Below are positions 1 through 8,164 of a stretch of 64,000 bases of DNA, piece by piece. This stretch comes from Rhodococcoides fascians NBRC 12155 = LMG 3623 (lineage in GTDB: Bacteria > Actinomycetota > Actinomycetes > Mycobacteriales > Mycobacteriaceae). The DNA lies in NCBI RefSeq assembly GCF_001894785.1, contig NZ_BCWW01000001.1, positions 124,001-188,000 of the forward strand, given 5' to 3'. The notes beneath the pieces are model-generated. The model saw only the letters and a list, made by a program, of their open reading frames with translations. It did not search any database and was not told the DNA's origin. The position numbers and the translations under genes were made by a program. How positions within the stretch are numbered: the stretch's first letter is position 1; the number at the start of each line of letters is the position of its first letter.

Positions 1-812
1 GTGATGCCCTCGATAAAGCTCGCCGCACGGCGTCGTGGACCGGTGATCGCCAGCCACCCGGCACGGAATCCACACACTCGGTAGGCCTTCGACAACCCCG
101 AATAGGTCAGGCACAGCACATCTTTGCCGGTGAGAGTTGCGAGATTGGTCATCTCGGAACCGTCGTACACGATCTTCTCGTAGATCTCGTCGGCGAGCAG
201 AATCAGATCGTGCTCGCGCGCGAGGTCGACGAAACGCTGCAGAACGTCGCGTGAGTACACCGCACCAGTGGGGTTGTTGGGATTGATCACGACGATGGCC
301 CGGGTACGGGTGGTGATCTTCGATTCCAGATCCTCGAAGTCCGGAGCCCAGTCCTGAGTCTCGTCTGCCAAGTAGTGGACCGGAGTGCCTCCGGCGAGAG
401 CAACCGAACCCGTCCACAGCGGGTAGTCGGGGGAGGGGATCAGCACCTCGTCCTCGGGGTTGCACAGCGCCTGCATCGTCATGGTGATCAGCTCGGAGAC
501 CCCGTTGCCCAGGTAGACGTCGCCGACGTCGAGGTCGCTCAGGCCCTTGGTCTGGTAGTACTGCACCACCGCGGTGCGCGCCGAGAACAGGCCCCGCGAG
601 TCGGAATATCCCTGCGCGGTAGGCAGATTGCGAATCATCGCCATTATGATCTCGTCGGGTGCCTCGAAACCGAACGGGGCCGGGTTGCCCACGTTGAGGC
701 GCAGGATCTTGTGCCCCTGCTCCTCGAGTTCCTCGGTCTTGTCCAGGATGCGGCCACGAATGTCGTAGCGAACATTCTCGAGCTTGCGTGCCTGATCGAT
801 CGATCGCGTCAT
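1..812 (-). CDS. PLP-dependent aminotransferase, AlaA/AspC type (C-terminus cut by window edge)
   Basis: This is a fold-type I aminotransferase of the alanine/aspartate group. The protein begins MTRSIDQARKLENVRYDIRG and reads without interruption off the left edge, so about 270 residues of an expected 410-420 are present. Visible family features are NPNNPTG, the DEIYEKIVYDG stretch (Asp that pairs with the pyridine nitrogen) and SGLSKAYR, whose Lys is the Schiff-base lysine. The start ATG overlaps the TGA of the upstream DMT transporter gene by four bases (ATGA), so the two are probably translationally coupled. By family knowledge it should interconvert pyruvate/alanine or oxaloacetate/aspartate with glutamate in the cytosol. 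The amino-acid specificity is not readable from this fragment. Confidence 0.85.
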   Translation of the reverse strand, partial: MTRSIDQARKLENVRYDIRGRILDKTEELEEQGHKILRLNVGNPAPFGFEAPDEIIMAMIRNLPTAQGYSDSRGLFSARTAVVQYYQTKGLSDLDVGDVYLGNGVSELITMTMQALCNPEDEVLIPSPDYPLWTGSVALAGGTPVHYLADETQDWAPDFEDLESKITTRTRAIVVINPNNPTGAVYSRDVLQRFVDLAREHDLILLADEIYEKIVYDGSEMTNLATLTGKDVLCLTYSGLSKAYRVCGFRAGWLAITGPRRRAASFIEGI

Positions 813-1750
813 GACGAAAGTTCCTCCTGTCGAACGGACGGCGACATCCGAGTTCGGACCGCCACTGTTGCACATACGATGACCGCTGCTCCACCCACGA
901 CCACCGGCCACGTCAGTCCCTCGTGGAGCAGGATCGCGGCCCAGCAGATCGTCAGCACCGGCTGAACGAGCTGCACCTGGCTCACGCTCGACATCGGACC
1001 GATGGCCAACCCCCGATACCAGGCGAAGAACCCCAGGTACATGCTCACGACGGCCAGATAGGCGAACGCAGCCCACTCTGCGACACCTCCGCTCGTGGGT
1101 TGATGCCACCACGCGAACGCCGTCATCGCTCCGGTCACCGGAACAGAGACGACGAGCGCCCACGAGACCGTCTGCCACGCTCCCAGTTCACGCGCAAGCA
1201 GCCCGCCCTCCGCGTATCCCACCGCGGCCGCCACGACGGCTCCGAGGAGAAGCAGATCCGACCACCCCAGTCCGGCGACCTCGCCGCCCTGCACGGCCGC
1301 GAATCCGACAGCGACCGCAGCACCCATGGCCGCAACCAACCAGAACATCGGCCGGACGCGTTGCCGCTCGCGGACGACGGCGAAGGCCGCGGTCGCAGCC
1401 GGCAGAAGCGCGATGACGACGGCACTGTGGCCGGCGGAGGCGGTGGTCAGAGCGAACGACGTGAGCACGGGGAAACCGATGACGACCCCGGCCGCGATGA
1501 CACCCAGTCGAACCCATTGCCGTCCGCGTGGCAACCGTTGCGAGGTCAGGGCCAGGGCGGCAGCAGCGAGGGCCGCGGCGACGACGGCGCGTCCGGACCC
1601 GACGAACAGCGGCGACAGGCCACCGGTCACGGCGATCCGAGTCAGCGGCACGGTGAACGAGAACGCCGTGACACCCGCCAGTCCCCACAAGAGGCCGGCT
1701 CGGGATAGCAGTCCCGGCGCGAGCTGGGTAGCGCTACTATGCTGCGTCAT
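809..1750 (-). CDS. EamA/DMT-superfamily transporter
   Basis: This 313-residue protein is very hydrophobic, with about ten membrane segments arranged as two EamA repeats, as usual for drug/metabolite transporters of about 300 residues. The start chosen is the ATG at 1750 (MTQHSSATQL); the longer reading extends through the divergent gene and is unlikely. That ATG overlaps the ATG of the divergent MocR regulator within the bases CATG. The gene ends on the start of the aminotransferase gene with an ATGA overlap. MocR-type regulators are often divergent from such exporters or from PLP/amino-acid genes, so efflux of an amino acid or vitamer under control of the neighbouring regulator is likely. 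The substrate is inferred only from context. Confidence 0.85.
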   Translation of the reverse strand: MTQHSSATQLAPGLLSRAGLLWGLAGVTAFSFTVPLTRIAVTGGLSPLFVGSGRAVVAAALAAAALALTSQRLPRGRQWVRLGVIAAGVVIGFPVLTSFALTTASAGHSAVVIALLPAATAAFAVVRERQRVRPMFWLVAAMGAAVAVGFAAVQGGEVAGLGWSDLLLLGAVVAAAVGYAEGGLLARELGAWQTVSWALVVSVPVTGAMTAFAWWHQPTSGGVAEWAAFAYLAVVSMYLGFFAWYRGLAIGPMSSVSQVQLVQPVLTICWAAILLHEGLTWPVVVGGAAVIVCATVAVRTRMSPSVRQEELSS

Positions 1751-3143
1751 GTCCGACGATAGCAGTTCCCGGATCGTGTCTGCACTGCGAACCTGGATCG
1801 CAACCGCCCCGCCCGAGGCGAAGCTGCCATCCACTCGTGCGCTGGTGGCCCAGCATTCGGCCAGCCCCGTGACGGTGCAGAAAGCACTGCGCACGCTCAT
1901 TTCGCAGGGTGTCATCGAAACACGGCCTGGCGTCGGAACATTCGTCAAGACCGTGCACACGGCCCGCCCGAACGACTACGGGTGGCAGACTGCCGCGCTC
2001 GGTGCACCCGGAAACAGATTGCAACTCCCAGCCGCACTGCAGTCCACGTCGAGTGACGTGATCGCTCTGCATTCCGGTTACCCGGCCCGAGAGCTGTTGC
2101 CGGAGCGACTCGTTCACGCTGCTTTCACCCGAGCTTCACGCACCGACGCAGTGGTTGCCCGGCCACCGACCGCAGGTCTGCCCGAGCTTCGAGCTTGGTT
2201 CGCCGCGGAACTCGGCGCTTCCACCCCGCTGGGCGTCACGCCGCCCTCGGCCAGCGACGTGGTCATCATCCCGGGCAGCCAGACCGGCCTGAGCACGGCC
2301 TTTCGGGCGCTCGTCGGTGCGGGACGCCCACTTCTCATGGAATCACCGACGTACTGGGGAGCGATTCTGGCGGCAACGCAGGCAGGCGTTCGCGTGGTCC
2401 CGGTCCCCACCGGGGTCGACGGACCCGACCCGGACGCGCTGGAGCAGGCATTCGCCGAGTCCGGCGCGCGGGCGTTCTACGCTCAACCGACCTTCGCCAG
2501 CCCCACTGGAGCGCAGTGGTCTCCGGACCTGTCCGAACGTGTGCTCGACATCGTTCGACGACACGGCGCGTTCCTGATCGAGGACGACTCCGCCCACGAT
2601 TTCGGGATCACCGCCGAACCCAGCCCATTGGCCGCACGAGACGACGGCGGACATGTGGTGTACCTGCGTTCGCTGACCAAGGTCGTATCACCGTCGATTC
2701 GATTGGCAGGCTTGATCGCTCGTGGCCCGGCCCACGAACGTATCCTCGCCGACACGGGAGCCGAATCGATGTACGTCAGCGGCATCCTGCAGACCGTCGC
2801 TCTCGACGTCGTCACCCAACCCGCCTGGCGCACACACCTACGACGCCTACGCACGCAACTCGAAGCGCGTCGAGACCTATTGGCCCACAGCCTGATCGAG
2901 TTCGCCCCTCGCGGGCATCTCGACCGGATCCCCCGGGGTGGACTCAATCTGTGGATGCGCCTGCGTGACGACATCGACCTGGAAGACGTTGTGCACAAAT
3001 GCAAATTGGCGGGTGTCATCGTCGGTGCGGGAGACGATTACTTCCCGGCCGAACCCACCGGCAAGTTCCTGCGATTGAACTACGCGGGCTCGAACGCCGG
3101 TGAGTTCCCGGATGCGGCACGCACGATCGGATCGGTCATCTGA
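1749..3143 (+). CDS. MocR-type transcription regulator (GntR HTH fused to class I aminotransferase domain)
   Basis: The 464-residue product has an N-terminal winged helix (about residues 1-75, with ASPVTVQKALRTLISQGVIE as the DNA-reading region) followed by an aminotransferase-like domain. NPSSPTG-like geometry is replaced by FASPTGAQW, and YLRSLTKVVSPSIRLAG carries the PLP lysine. Such regulators bind PLP or PLP-amino acid adducts and control neighbouring transport or PLP genes. It starts at ATG 1749. There is no good ribosome binding site, but CTACTATG ends close upstream (TACTAT at 1734-1739), which fits leaderless transcription. It is head-to-head with the DMT exporter, with the two start codons sharing bases. 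Its 3' end overlaps the convergent small membrane protein gene by 8 bases. Confidence 0.88.
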   Translation: MSDDSSSRIVSALRTWIATAPPEAKLPSTRALVAQHSASPVTVQKALRTLISQGVIETRPGVGTFVKTVHTARPNDYGWQTAALGAPGNRLQLPAALQSTSSDVIALHSGYPARELLPERLVHAAFTRASRTDAVVARPPTAGLPELRAWFAAELGASTPLGVTPPSASDVVIIPGSQTGLSTAFRALVGAGRPLLMESPTYWGAILAATQAGVRVVPVPTGVDGPDPDALEQAFAESGARAFYAQPTFASPTGAQWSPDLSERVLDIVRRHGAFLIEDDSAHDFGITAEPSPLAARDDGGHVVYLRSLTKVVSPSIRLAGLIARGPAHERILADTGAESMYVSGILQTVALDVVTQPAWRTHLRRLRTQLEARRDLLAHSLIEFAPRGHLDRIPRGGLNLWMRLRDDIDLEDVVHKCKLAGVIVGAGDDYFPAEPTGKFLRLNYAGSNAGEFPDAARTIGSVI

Positions 3144-3411
3144 GACTGTTCGACGCTTCGACGGCGAACGTCGAGGTGCGGCCCCATACGAACCAGACCA
3201 GAGGCCCGAGAAACGGAAACGCGAGCACGACGAAGATCCACACCGCACGGCCTGCGACACTGTAATTGGGTGAGCGAAGGATGCTGACGAGCGCGGCGAC
3301 GAACAGAACGACCGCGCCGAGCACTGCCACCAAGACGATGGTTCCCAGCCCGAACCCGAGTACCTGCTCGGTGATCGAGTGTTGTTGTGAAAGTAGTACT
3401 GCGGCGTGCAT
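3136..3411 (-). CDS. small PLDc_N-type membrane protein
   Basis: This 91-residue protein has two membrane helices (about residues 18-40 and 58-77). The first is preceded by a short polar N-terminus, and the region SVAGRAVWIFVVLAFPFLGP followed by LVWFVWG matches the phospholipase D nuclease N-terminal (PLDc_N) helix-pair module, which occurs alone in many actinobacterial small proteins. The start is ATG 3411, preceded by AGAGGAAC at a suitable distance; a longer reading to 3489 has no such site. It converges on the MocR gene with an 8-base overlap. No catalytic phospholipase domain is present, so its role is unknown. Confidence 0.75.
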   Translation of the reverse strand: MHAAVLLSQQHSITEQVLGFGLGTIVLVAVLGAVVLFVAALVSILRSPNYSVAGRAVWIFVVLAFPFLGPLVWFVWGRTSTFAVEASNSLR

Positions 3412-3512
3412 GACGGTTCCTCTGCTGTGCTTGTTCTTCGCTGTTTCGTTGACGACCACAACGCTATGGACCCGAACGTTCCTGCACATCGGTCTGCACG
3501 TGTATCTCGTCG

Positions 3513-3528
3513 TACATCGGACGATGTA
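3513..3528. promoter_or_regulatory. inverted repeat TACATCG-GA-CGATGTA
   Basis: This is a perfect 7-bp inverted repeat with a 2-bp spacer. It lies between the small PLDc_N gene and the divergently placed luciferase-domain gene, so it could be an operator. No matching regulator is encoded next to it. Confidence 0.35.
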
Positions 3529-3592
3529 GGCCTACCGCCGGAGTCGTCGCGCAGTTACCGTGGTGCGGACGTATACGACCTGGGGGGGACTT

Positions 3593-4216
3593 GTGCAGAC
3601 CGTCAAGAACGACTACACGACGTGGAGGGCCTTGGGGCCGGGTGGCTTACCGGCCAACGTCGGTGGGTGGTTGATCGCCACCGCGCTACGACCGTTGTCC
3701 AGACGTGATCTTATGACCGTCGCCGGCGCGTCGCGCGCAGGCCGGCACTGGCACCTCGAGCCGCGCCGAGGACCGCGTCCGAGGATCGCCCCGTACCCGA
3801 TTCCACATCGCCAGCTCACCGACCGTGCTACGCCCGTACTGACAGACAGGATCACCGGCGCAGTTGCTACCGAAGCGCGCACGAACAATCGATACCACCT
3901 GGCGCGCAGCCACTTCGAGAGGCGAGGGGACGCGCTGTATCTGACGGATGTCACCGCTGCTGCACCGTGGATTTCGCGAACCAACGGCGAGATACTCCAC
4001 GTCCACGAGACCGAAGGATCGATGCACGTCATCATGCAGCCCGATGATGCTCAGACCGTCATCTCCGCGGGCTGGGGTGAGCTACACCCCCTCGCCGGAC
4101 GCCCTGGCCTCGGACTTCCCGAAACCTACGTCTTCCTCTACGCACCGAGAGACTCCAACGACGCAGATCGAATCGAACAGATCATCCATCGCGCAACAGC
4201 TACTTCGACGATATGA
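3593..4216 (+). CDS. DUF5519 luciferase-domain protein
   Basis: The product is about 207 residues. The C-terminal 80 residues contain NGEILHVHETEGSMHVIM, then a GWGELHPLAGR block and GLPETYVFLYAPRD, which I recognise as the DUF5519 (luciferase-like) domain found in bacterial and fungal proteins. The N-terminal part begins with a TTWRALGPGGLP segment typical of actinobacterial members. GTG 3593 is chosen because a run of seven G lies just upstream; an in-frame GTG at 3560 would add 11 residues. There is no signal peptide. The tail overlaps the convergent HD-domain gene by 17 bases. The biochemical function of the family is not established and no light-producing activity is implied. Confidence 0.72.
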   Translation: MQTVKNDYTTWRALGPGGLPANVGGWLIATALRPLSRRDLMTVAGASRAGRHWHLEPRRGPRPRIAPYPIPHRQLTDRATPVLTDRITGAVATEARTNNRYHLARSHFERRGDALYLTDVTAAAPWISRTNGEILHVHETEGSMHVIMQPDDAQTVISAGWGELHPLAGRPGLGLPETYVFLYAPRDSNDADRIEQIIHRATATSTI

Positions 4217-4925
4217 CCATGCGCTCCAGGGGGCTCGCCTTCATCGCCGGATACATTCCTGAGCGCCACAAGGTCGCAGCCGTCGACCGCGGTCTCCTTC
4301 TCGATTCGCTCTTCATCCTGGATGCGAAGTCTGCGGCGAAACCTTCTCGCGTATAGCTGGATTCGATGACATCGACGCAGTGCGGATCGAGGTCGCGAAT
4401 CCGACGGCCACTGACGTCCAGGTGTGCCGCATCGTGCAGCAGGGCCGCCTCCGGTTCCTCCGGTGTCGCGACGTCCATGTGTCTGGCTATCGTCTCGTGG
4501 ACGATCTGCGCCGTTCGGTCGTCGCCTTCGTGTCTGCGGACGAACTCTTCGGCTCGCTCGGCACCGATCAGCGCAAAACATCCAGCCACCAAGTTCTGTT
4601 CTGCGCCGAGACCAACGTCATGCAGCAGGCACGCGACGTACAGCGCCTCCCGATCCGGCCGTAGACCGTCGATGACCGCAAACGCCGACGCGTACTGCCA
4701 GCACCGCACGCTGTGCATCAACATGGGCTCGCTGAGGCACCCTCTGGCCTCCTCCAGTGCTTCCCGGCACAACCGTGAATCCGGAGCATCGACTGTGTGC
4801 CATGCGGAACCCGACGAACGTCGCCGGGGACCGAGCACGGTACCGGGCAACATCGCGAGTTGTTCTCGCACAGCAGCTGCCACTATTCGCGCACGATGAC
4901 CTGCGCTCAGCTCACCGGGTTTCAT
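4200..4925 (-). CDS. HD-domain phosphohydrolase-like protein
   Basis: The 241-residue protein carries an HD fold. HSVRCWQYA supplies the first His, CLLHDVGLG the central HD pair, and HETIARHMD later His/Asp residues. This arrangement resembles single-domain metal-dependent phosphohydrolases and cyanamide-hydratase-like HD proteins. The start is ATG 4925, preceded by GAAAGGAAC. It overlaps the end of the upstream TetR gene by 14 bases, so both belong to one transcript running leftward. The substrate cannot be inferred. The C-terminus after residue 205 is Arg-rich and probably disordered. Confidence 0.8.
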   Translation of the reverse strand: MKPGELSAGHRARIVAAAVREQLAMLPGTVLGPRRRSSGSAWHTVDAPDSRLCREALEEARGCLSEPMLMHSVRCWQYASAFAVIDGLRPDREALYVACLLHDVGLGAEQNLVAGCFALIGAERAEEFVRRHEGDDRTAQIVHETIARHMDVATPEEPEAALLHDAAHLDVSGRRIRDLDPHCVDVIESSYTREGFAADFASRMKSESRRRPRSTAATLWRSGMYPAMKASPLERMVISSK

Positions 4926-5532
4926 CGGGTGTTCCTTTCAGGTGGCGGAGCATATCCGCCCGCGTGATCGCGAGCATGGCGTCGAGCATGGATCGATCGA
5001 CGATGCGTCGTTGATGCAGTGACACAGCACCGTTCATCGCCGCCCAGGCATTCAGAACCAGTGCACGGGGGAGGACGTCGGCACCGGCGTCCTCCACCGC
5101 ACGCGTCACCGAATCGATGAGTTCACCGAGCGCAGTGTCGATCTTTTCCTTCGCCTCACCGACCGACGCGGACTCGGACTTGTCCACATCCGTCAGCGCC
5201 AGCAGCCGCAACGCCAGTGGATCGTCGCGGTGAAACGCGATGTAGCGATCGAGGAACTCGGCAACGACGTGCGCAGATTCGACCGCATCGGTGGGGGCAG
5301 TCATTTGCTCAGCGTGGCTCTGGGCGGTTCGCCACGCGAGAGCGGCGTAGATGTCCACCTTGCCGGCGGGGAAGTTTGCGTAGATCGAACTCACCGCCAC
5401 ATCGGCTGCGGTGGCCAGCATCTCGATCGTCGTTGCCCGATATCCGTGGCGTAGGAAGAGCGAACGAGCGCCGTCGAGCACCGCAGTGTGTGTTCGACGC
5501 TTCCGCTTGTCGGTGGGGGTATCCAAGACCAT
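4912..5532 (-). CDS. TetR/AcrR-family regulator
   Basis: The 206-residue product has an N-terminal TetR helix-turn-helix (RRTHTAVLDGARSLFLRHGY, then TTIEMLATAADVAVSSIYANFP) and an all-helical ligand domain. The start is placed at ATG 5532 (MVLDTPTDKRKRR), a standard TetR N-terminus. An upstream in-frame start at 5613 would run through the operator and into the facing gene. It is divergent from the thioesterase gene with a perfect palindrome between them, and co-directional with the HD gene. It probably represses both directions until a small hydrophobic ligand binds. Confidence 0.88.
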   Translation of the reverse strand: MVLDTPTDKRKRRTHTAVLDGARSLFLRHGYRATTIEMLATAADVAVSSIYANFPAGKVDIYAALAWRTAQSHAEQMTAPTDAVESAHVVAEFLDRYIAFHRDDPLALRLLALTDVDKSESASVGEAKEKIDTALGELIDSVTRAVEDAGADVLPRALVLNAWAAMNGAVSLHQRRIVDRSMLDAMLAITRADMLRHLKGTPDETR

Positions 5533-5548
5533 AACTTTATCGTACTCT

Positions 5549-5566
5549 GATTCCGATATCGGAATC
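5549..5566. promoter_or_regulatory. perfect 18-bp palindrome, probable TetR operator
   Basis: GATTCCGATATCGGAATC reads the same on both strands. It sits 16 bp from the TetR start and 22 bp from the thioesterase start, exactly where a TetR dimer would block both promoters. Confidence 0.75.
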
Positions 5567-5588
5567 CAATTACGATAGAGGGGTAGCG

Positions 5589-6023
5589 ATGACAGCCAAC
5601 GAAGTACTGGCACCGGACAGCGGCAGCGCGGCGATTATCATGTTTCTCCCGCAATCACCGTTCGTGCAGCAACTGGGCATCGAGCTGGTCGACATCGACG
5701 AGGGCACAGCTCGGCTGCGGCTGCCGTACCGCGACGAGCTGTCCACCGTCGGCCAGATGCTGCACGGCGGCGTGATCGCCGGCTGTATCGATATCGGGAT
5801 CATGACCGCAGCATGGGCCGGATCCGAAGTGCCCGAGAAGCTTCGGGGCGTCACGGTCTCCATGTCTGTGCAGTTCATGGAGCCGGTATATGCCGAGGGT
5901 GTCGATATCGTCGGTACTCGGATACACGCGGGTCGGAGCCTGAAGACGTGTCGAGTCGACATCGTCGGGACCGAATCCGGCCGCCTCGTCGCAACCGGTA
6001 CGGGAACCTACAAAGTCGGCTGA
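5589..6023 (+). CDS. hotdog-fold PaaI-type thioesterase
   Basis: The 144-residue single hotdog domain contains LHGGVIAGCIDIGIMTAAW, the signature of the PaaI/YdiI group in which the HGG loop and a downstream acidic residue form the acyl-CoA thioesterase site, and it ends with the strand VATGTGTYKVG. The start is ATG 5589 with GAGGGG upstream. It faces the TetR gene across an 18-bp palindrome. The likely role is hydrolysis of an acyl- or aryl-CoA, perhaps as a release valve controlled by the same ligand. The substrate is unknown. Confidence 0.85.
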   Translation: MTANEVLAPDSGSAAIIMFLPQSPFVQQLGIELVDIDEGTARLRLPYRDELSTVGQMLHGGVIAGCIDIGIMTAAWAGSEVPEKLRGVTVSMSVQFMEPVYAEGVDIVGTRIHAGRSLKTCRVDIVGTESGRLVATGTGTYKVG

Positions 6024-6062
6024 ACTCTGGGCAGAAGCTGCCGAGCATGTGACCATCGATGC

Positions 6063-6524
6063 ATGACACTCGATGACATCGTGAATCTGGTCGGCAGCTT
6101 CGACGGCACGTTGGCGCAGCGGCCTCGGGAGGGTGACGGGACTCCGGAACTCGCATGGGGCGATGTGTTCTTCTACTACTCGCCGGACGGAACTGTTCCG
6201 TCGTCCACCCAGCCGTTCGCGACCATCGTGACGAAGAACTATCCGGGAGACGAGTTGTCCCGGCTGGACCGGCCGGACGCGTTCCGTGTCAATGTCATTG
6301 CAGGAAAGCAGGAGTTCGAACGCCTATTGGGAGTGCCCCCACGCGAAGCAGCCCACGCACCGCAGGCCGATACCGACGACACCCTTGCTGCCCACCCTTC
6401 GTACGGCACTGCGGGCTGGTTGTCGGTGGTCAACCCGTCTTCGCAGACCGAATCGCAGATCGGGGAACTCCTCGAATCTGCGTACAGCGTCACCAAGGAC
6501 AGGTACGAGCGCCGCCGACACTGA
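6063..6524 (+). CDS. DUF6194 family protein
   Basis: This is a 153-residue cytosolic protein with the conserved block WGDVFFYYSPDG followed by QPFATIVTKNYPGDE and SRLDRPDAFRVNV. I recognise this as the DUF6194 family, common in actinobacteria. The C-terminal half resembles the MmcQ/YjbR-like DNA-binding fold in layout (WLSVVNPSS, then a terminal helix), although the sequence match is loose. It is preceded by the thioesterase on the same strand with a 39-bp gap. Function unknown. Confidence 0.75.
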   Translation: MTLDDIVNLVGSFDGTLAQRPREGDGTPELAWGDVFFYYSPDGTVPSSTQPFATIVTKNYPGDELSRLDRPDAFRVNVIAGKQEFERLLGVPPREAAHAPQADTDDTLAAHPSYGTAGWLSVVNPSSQTESQIGELLESAYSVTKDRYERRRH

Positions 6525-7436
6525 TCACTCGAAGAAGTCGTCCATCGATCGGGACAGTCCTTCGATGTCGAGGCCGCTGGCTCGGTCGTGTTGGGCCACC
6601 GTTCCGTACTTTCTACGCTCTCCAGGCTCCACACCGATCCCCAGCACCCGATGCCGGATGTCCGCCACCGCTCGATCGATCTGCGGCACAGAGGTTCCCG
6701 CGAGATAGGGCTCGACGATCATGATGTCCGGCGCAGTCAGCGTTTCTCGAAGAGTCGTACCGTCGAAGGGCCTGATCGTCGACGCGTGCAGCACGGTGAC
6801 GTCACGTCCACGGGCCGCGGCCAGGACCCGGTCCGTCATCGGACCGACCGAGATCACAGTGCCCAAATTACCCTGTTGCAGAACGGTCATCGAACCTCCG
6901 GGTCGACCGTACGAGTGATCGTTCGAGATGCCGTCAAGCCTGATGTAAACGCGGTCGTCGGATGCAGCGGCACCGCGCAGCATCCATTCGACCTCGTCGA
7001 CGTGCCCGGGCGCGTGCACCGTCCACCCGTCCAGGGTGTCCAGCAGTGCGACATCGCGTTGGCCGAAGTGCGTCTCACCGCCTTGCGGCCACCCGTAGGA
7101 GCCGCCCGAGCTGACCAGGATCGCGCCGACATCCTGATGTCCCAGATCGAGTTTCACCTGCTCGAAGGGTCGCTCGATCAGAAACGGTGGAAAGGTGTGC
7201 ACGATCGGACGCATTCCGGCGAGCGACATACCGCCTGCGACACCGATCATCGCCTGCTCTCGAATACCCACGTTGACCACACGCGATCGGATGTCAGGAG
7301 TGAGGTGCGGTTCGAGATAGGCGGCTCCGATCTCGGCCAGTACCAGCACGACTCGCTCGTCCTGCACCAACAACTCCGGCAGCAGTCGGTAGAAGGACTC
7401 GCGTTGATCCGCGGTCCTCTTCATCGTCGACGTCAT
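6525..7436 (-). CDS. transketolase-like protein, C-terminal subunit
   Basis: The 303-residue protein matches the pyrimidine-binding plus C-terminal domains of transketolase/DXS-like enzymes. VNVGIREQAMIGVAGGMSLA contains the Glu that activates the aminopyrimidine of thiamine diphosphate, and the C-terminal third (VTVLHASTIRPFDGTTLRE) is the transketolase C domain. It begins immediately after the stop of the N-terminal subunit gene (TGAATG), so the pair is co-translated and should assemble as an alpha2beta2 enzyme. Split transketolases usually act on special sugars or in secondary pathways rather than as the housekeeping enzyme. The acceptor is unknown. Confidence 0.87.
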   Translation of the reverse strand: MTSTMKRTADQRESFYRLLPELLVQDERVVLVLAEIGAAYLEPHLTPDIRSRVVNVGIREQAMIGVAGGMSLAGMRPIVHTFPPFLIERPFEQVKLDLGHQDVGAILVSSGGSYGWPQGGETHFGQRDVALLDTLDGWTVHAPGHVDEVEWMLRGAAASDDRVYIRLDGISNDHSYGRPGGSMTVLQQGNLGTVISVGPMTDRVLAAARGRDVTVLHASTIRPFDGTTLRETLTAPDIMIVEPYLAGTSVPQIDRAVADIRHRVLGIGVEPGERRKYGTVAQHDRASGLDIEGLSRSMDDFFE

Positions 7437-8117
7437 TCAGTTCTCCTTCTTCTCCACGTGGGCGACCACTACGTGAGGCCGGTCGCCGTGATCGATGCGA
7501 AACGCCCGCCGGAGCGCACTGTGGTCCCTCCCGTCGACGTCGGAGGTCGACCACCCCTCGACGGCGAAGCGCGACGCGATGCCGCCGGGCCAACCCAGAC
7601 CAGCCGAATCGTTGTCGATCACCACGGTGGTCAAGTTGCCCAGCTGCGCTCGGCCGGCGAATTGGATGACTTCCATGTTGCTGCCCTCGTCGAGCTCGGC
7701 GTCTCCGATCAGTACGAACACCTGAGCCTGCCTTCGCTGAATCTGCAGCGCCACAGCAGTTCCGGCTGCCAGCGCCAGACCATGACCGAGTGATCCCGAA
7801 CCGATGTCGACCCCGGGAATCAGCGTGCGGTCCGGATGATTGCCCAGCGGTGAGTGGTAGCTGCCGAACGACGCAAGCTCGTTCGGCGTCAGAAAGCCCC
7901 GTGCAGCGAGCACTGCGTAGTACGCCATCGGGCCGTGCCCCTTGGAGAGGTAGAACCTGTCGCGATCGGGATCGTCGGGCTGCGCCGCGTCGAGACGAAG
8001 AATGTCGGAGTACAGCACCCACAGCACGTCGAGCGTGGATGTGGCGCTGGCACCGTGCTTTTCGTCGCCGGTCATCAGCGTCATGAGTTGAGGCAACTCT
8101 TCGAAAGTCATCTGCAT
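7437..8117 (-). CDS. transketolase-like protein, N-terminal subunit
   Basis: The 226-residue N-terminal half of a split transketolase contains YLSKGHGPMAYYAVLAARG and GSLGHGLALAAGTA, followed by the thiamine-diphosphate/Mg motif GDAELDEGSNMEV. The classical form begins GDG; here it is GDA. The ATG at 8117 is preferred because a MerR-type promoter ends six bases upstream, predicting a leaderless mRNA starting at this codon; ATG 8111 is the next candidate. It is directly followed by the C-terminal subunit. Single-gene transketolases are about 700 residues, and the two halves here total about 530, as usual for split versions. Confidence 0.87.
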   Translation of the reverse strand: MQMTFEELPQLMTLMTGDEKHGASATSTLDVLWVLYSDILRLDAAQPDDPDRDRFYLSKGHGPMAYYAVLAARGFLTPNELASFGSYHSPLGNHPDRTLIPGVDIGSGSLGHGLALAAGTAVALQIQRRQAQVFVLIGDAELDEGSNMEVIQFAGRAQLGNLTTVVIDNDSAGLGWPGGIASRFAVEGWSTSDVDGRDHSALRRAFRIDHGDRPHVVVAHVEKKEN

Positions 8118-8123
8118 GGGACC

Positions 8124-8154
8124 ACCCTGCAACCTCGAGTGCACTCGAGGTCAA
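8124..8154 (-). promoter_or_regulatory. MerR-type promoter with 20-bp perfect palindrome, driving the split transketolase
   Basis: On the minus strand a TTGACC -35 box (8149-8154) is separated by 19 bp from CAGGGT (8124-8129). The spacer is occupied by the perfect palindrome ACCTCGAGTGCACTCGAGGT (8132-8151). An overlong 19-bp spacer filled by a palindrome is the hallmark of promoters activated by MerR-family proteins such as SoxR and CueR. The transcript would begin at or next to the ATG at 8117. No MerR gene is adjacent. Confidence 0.65.
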
Positions 8155-8164
8155 GGGCGACGTA

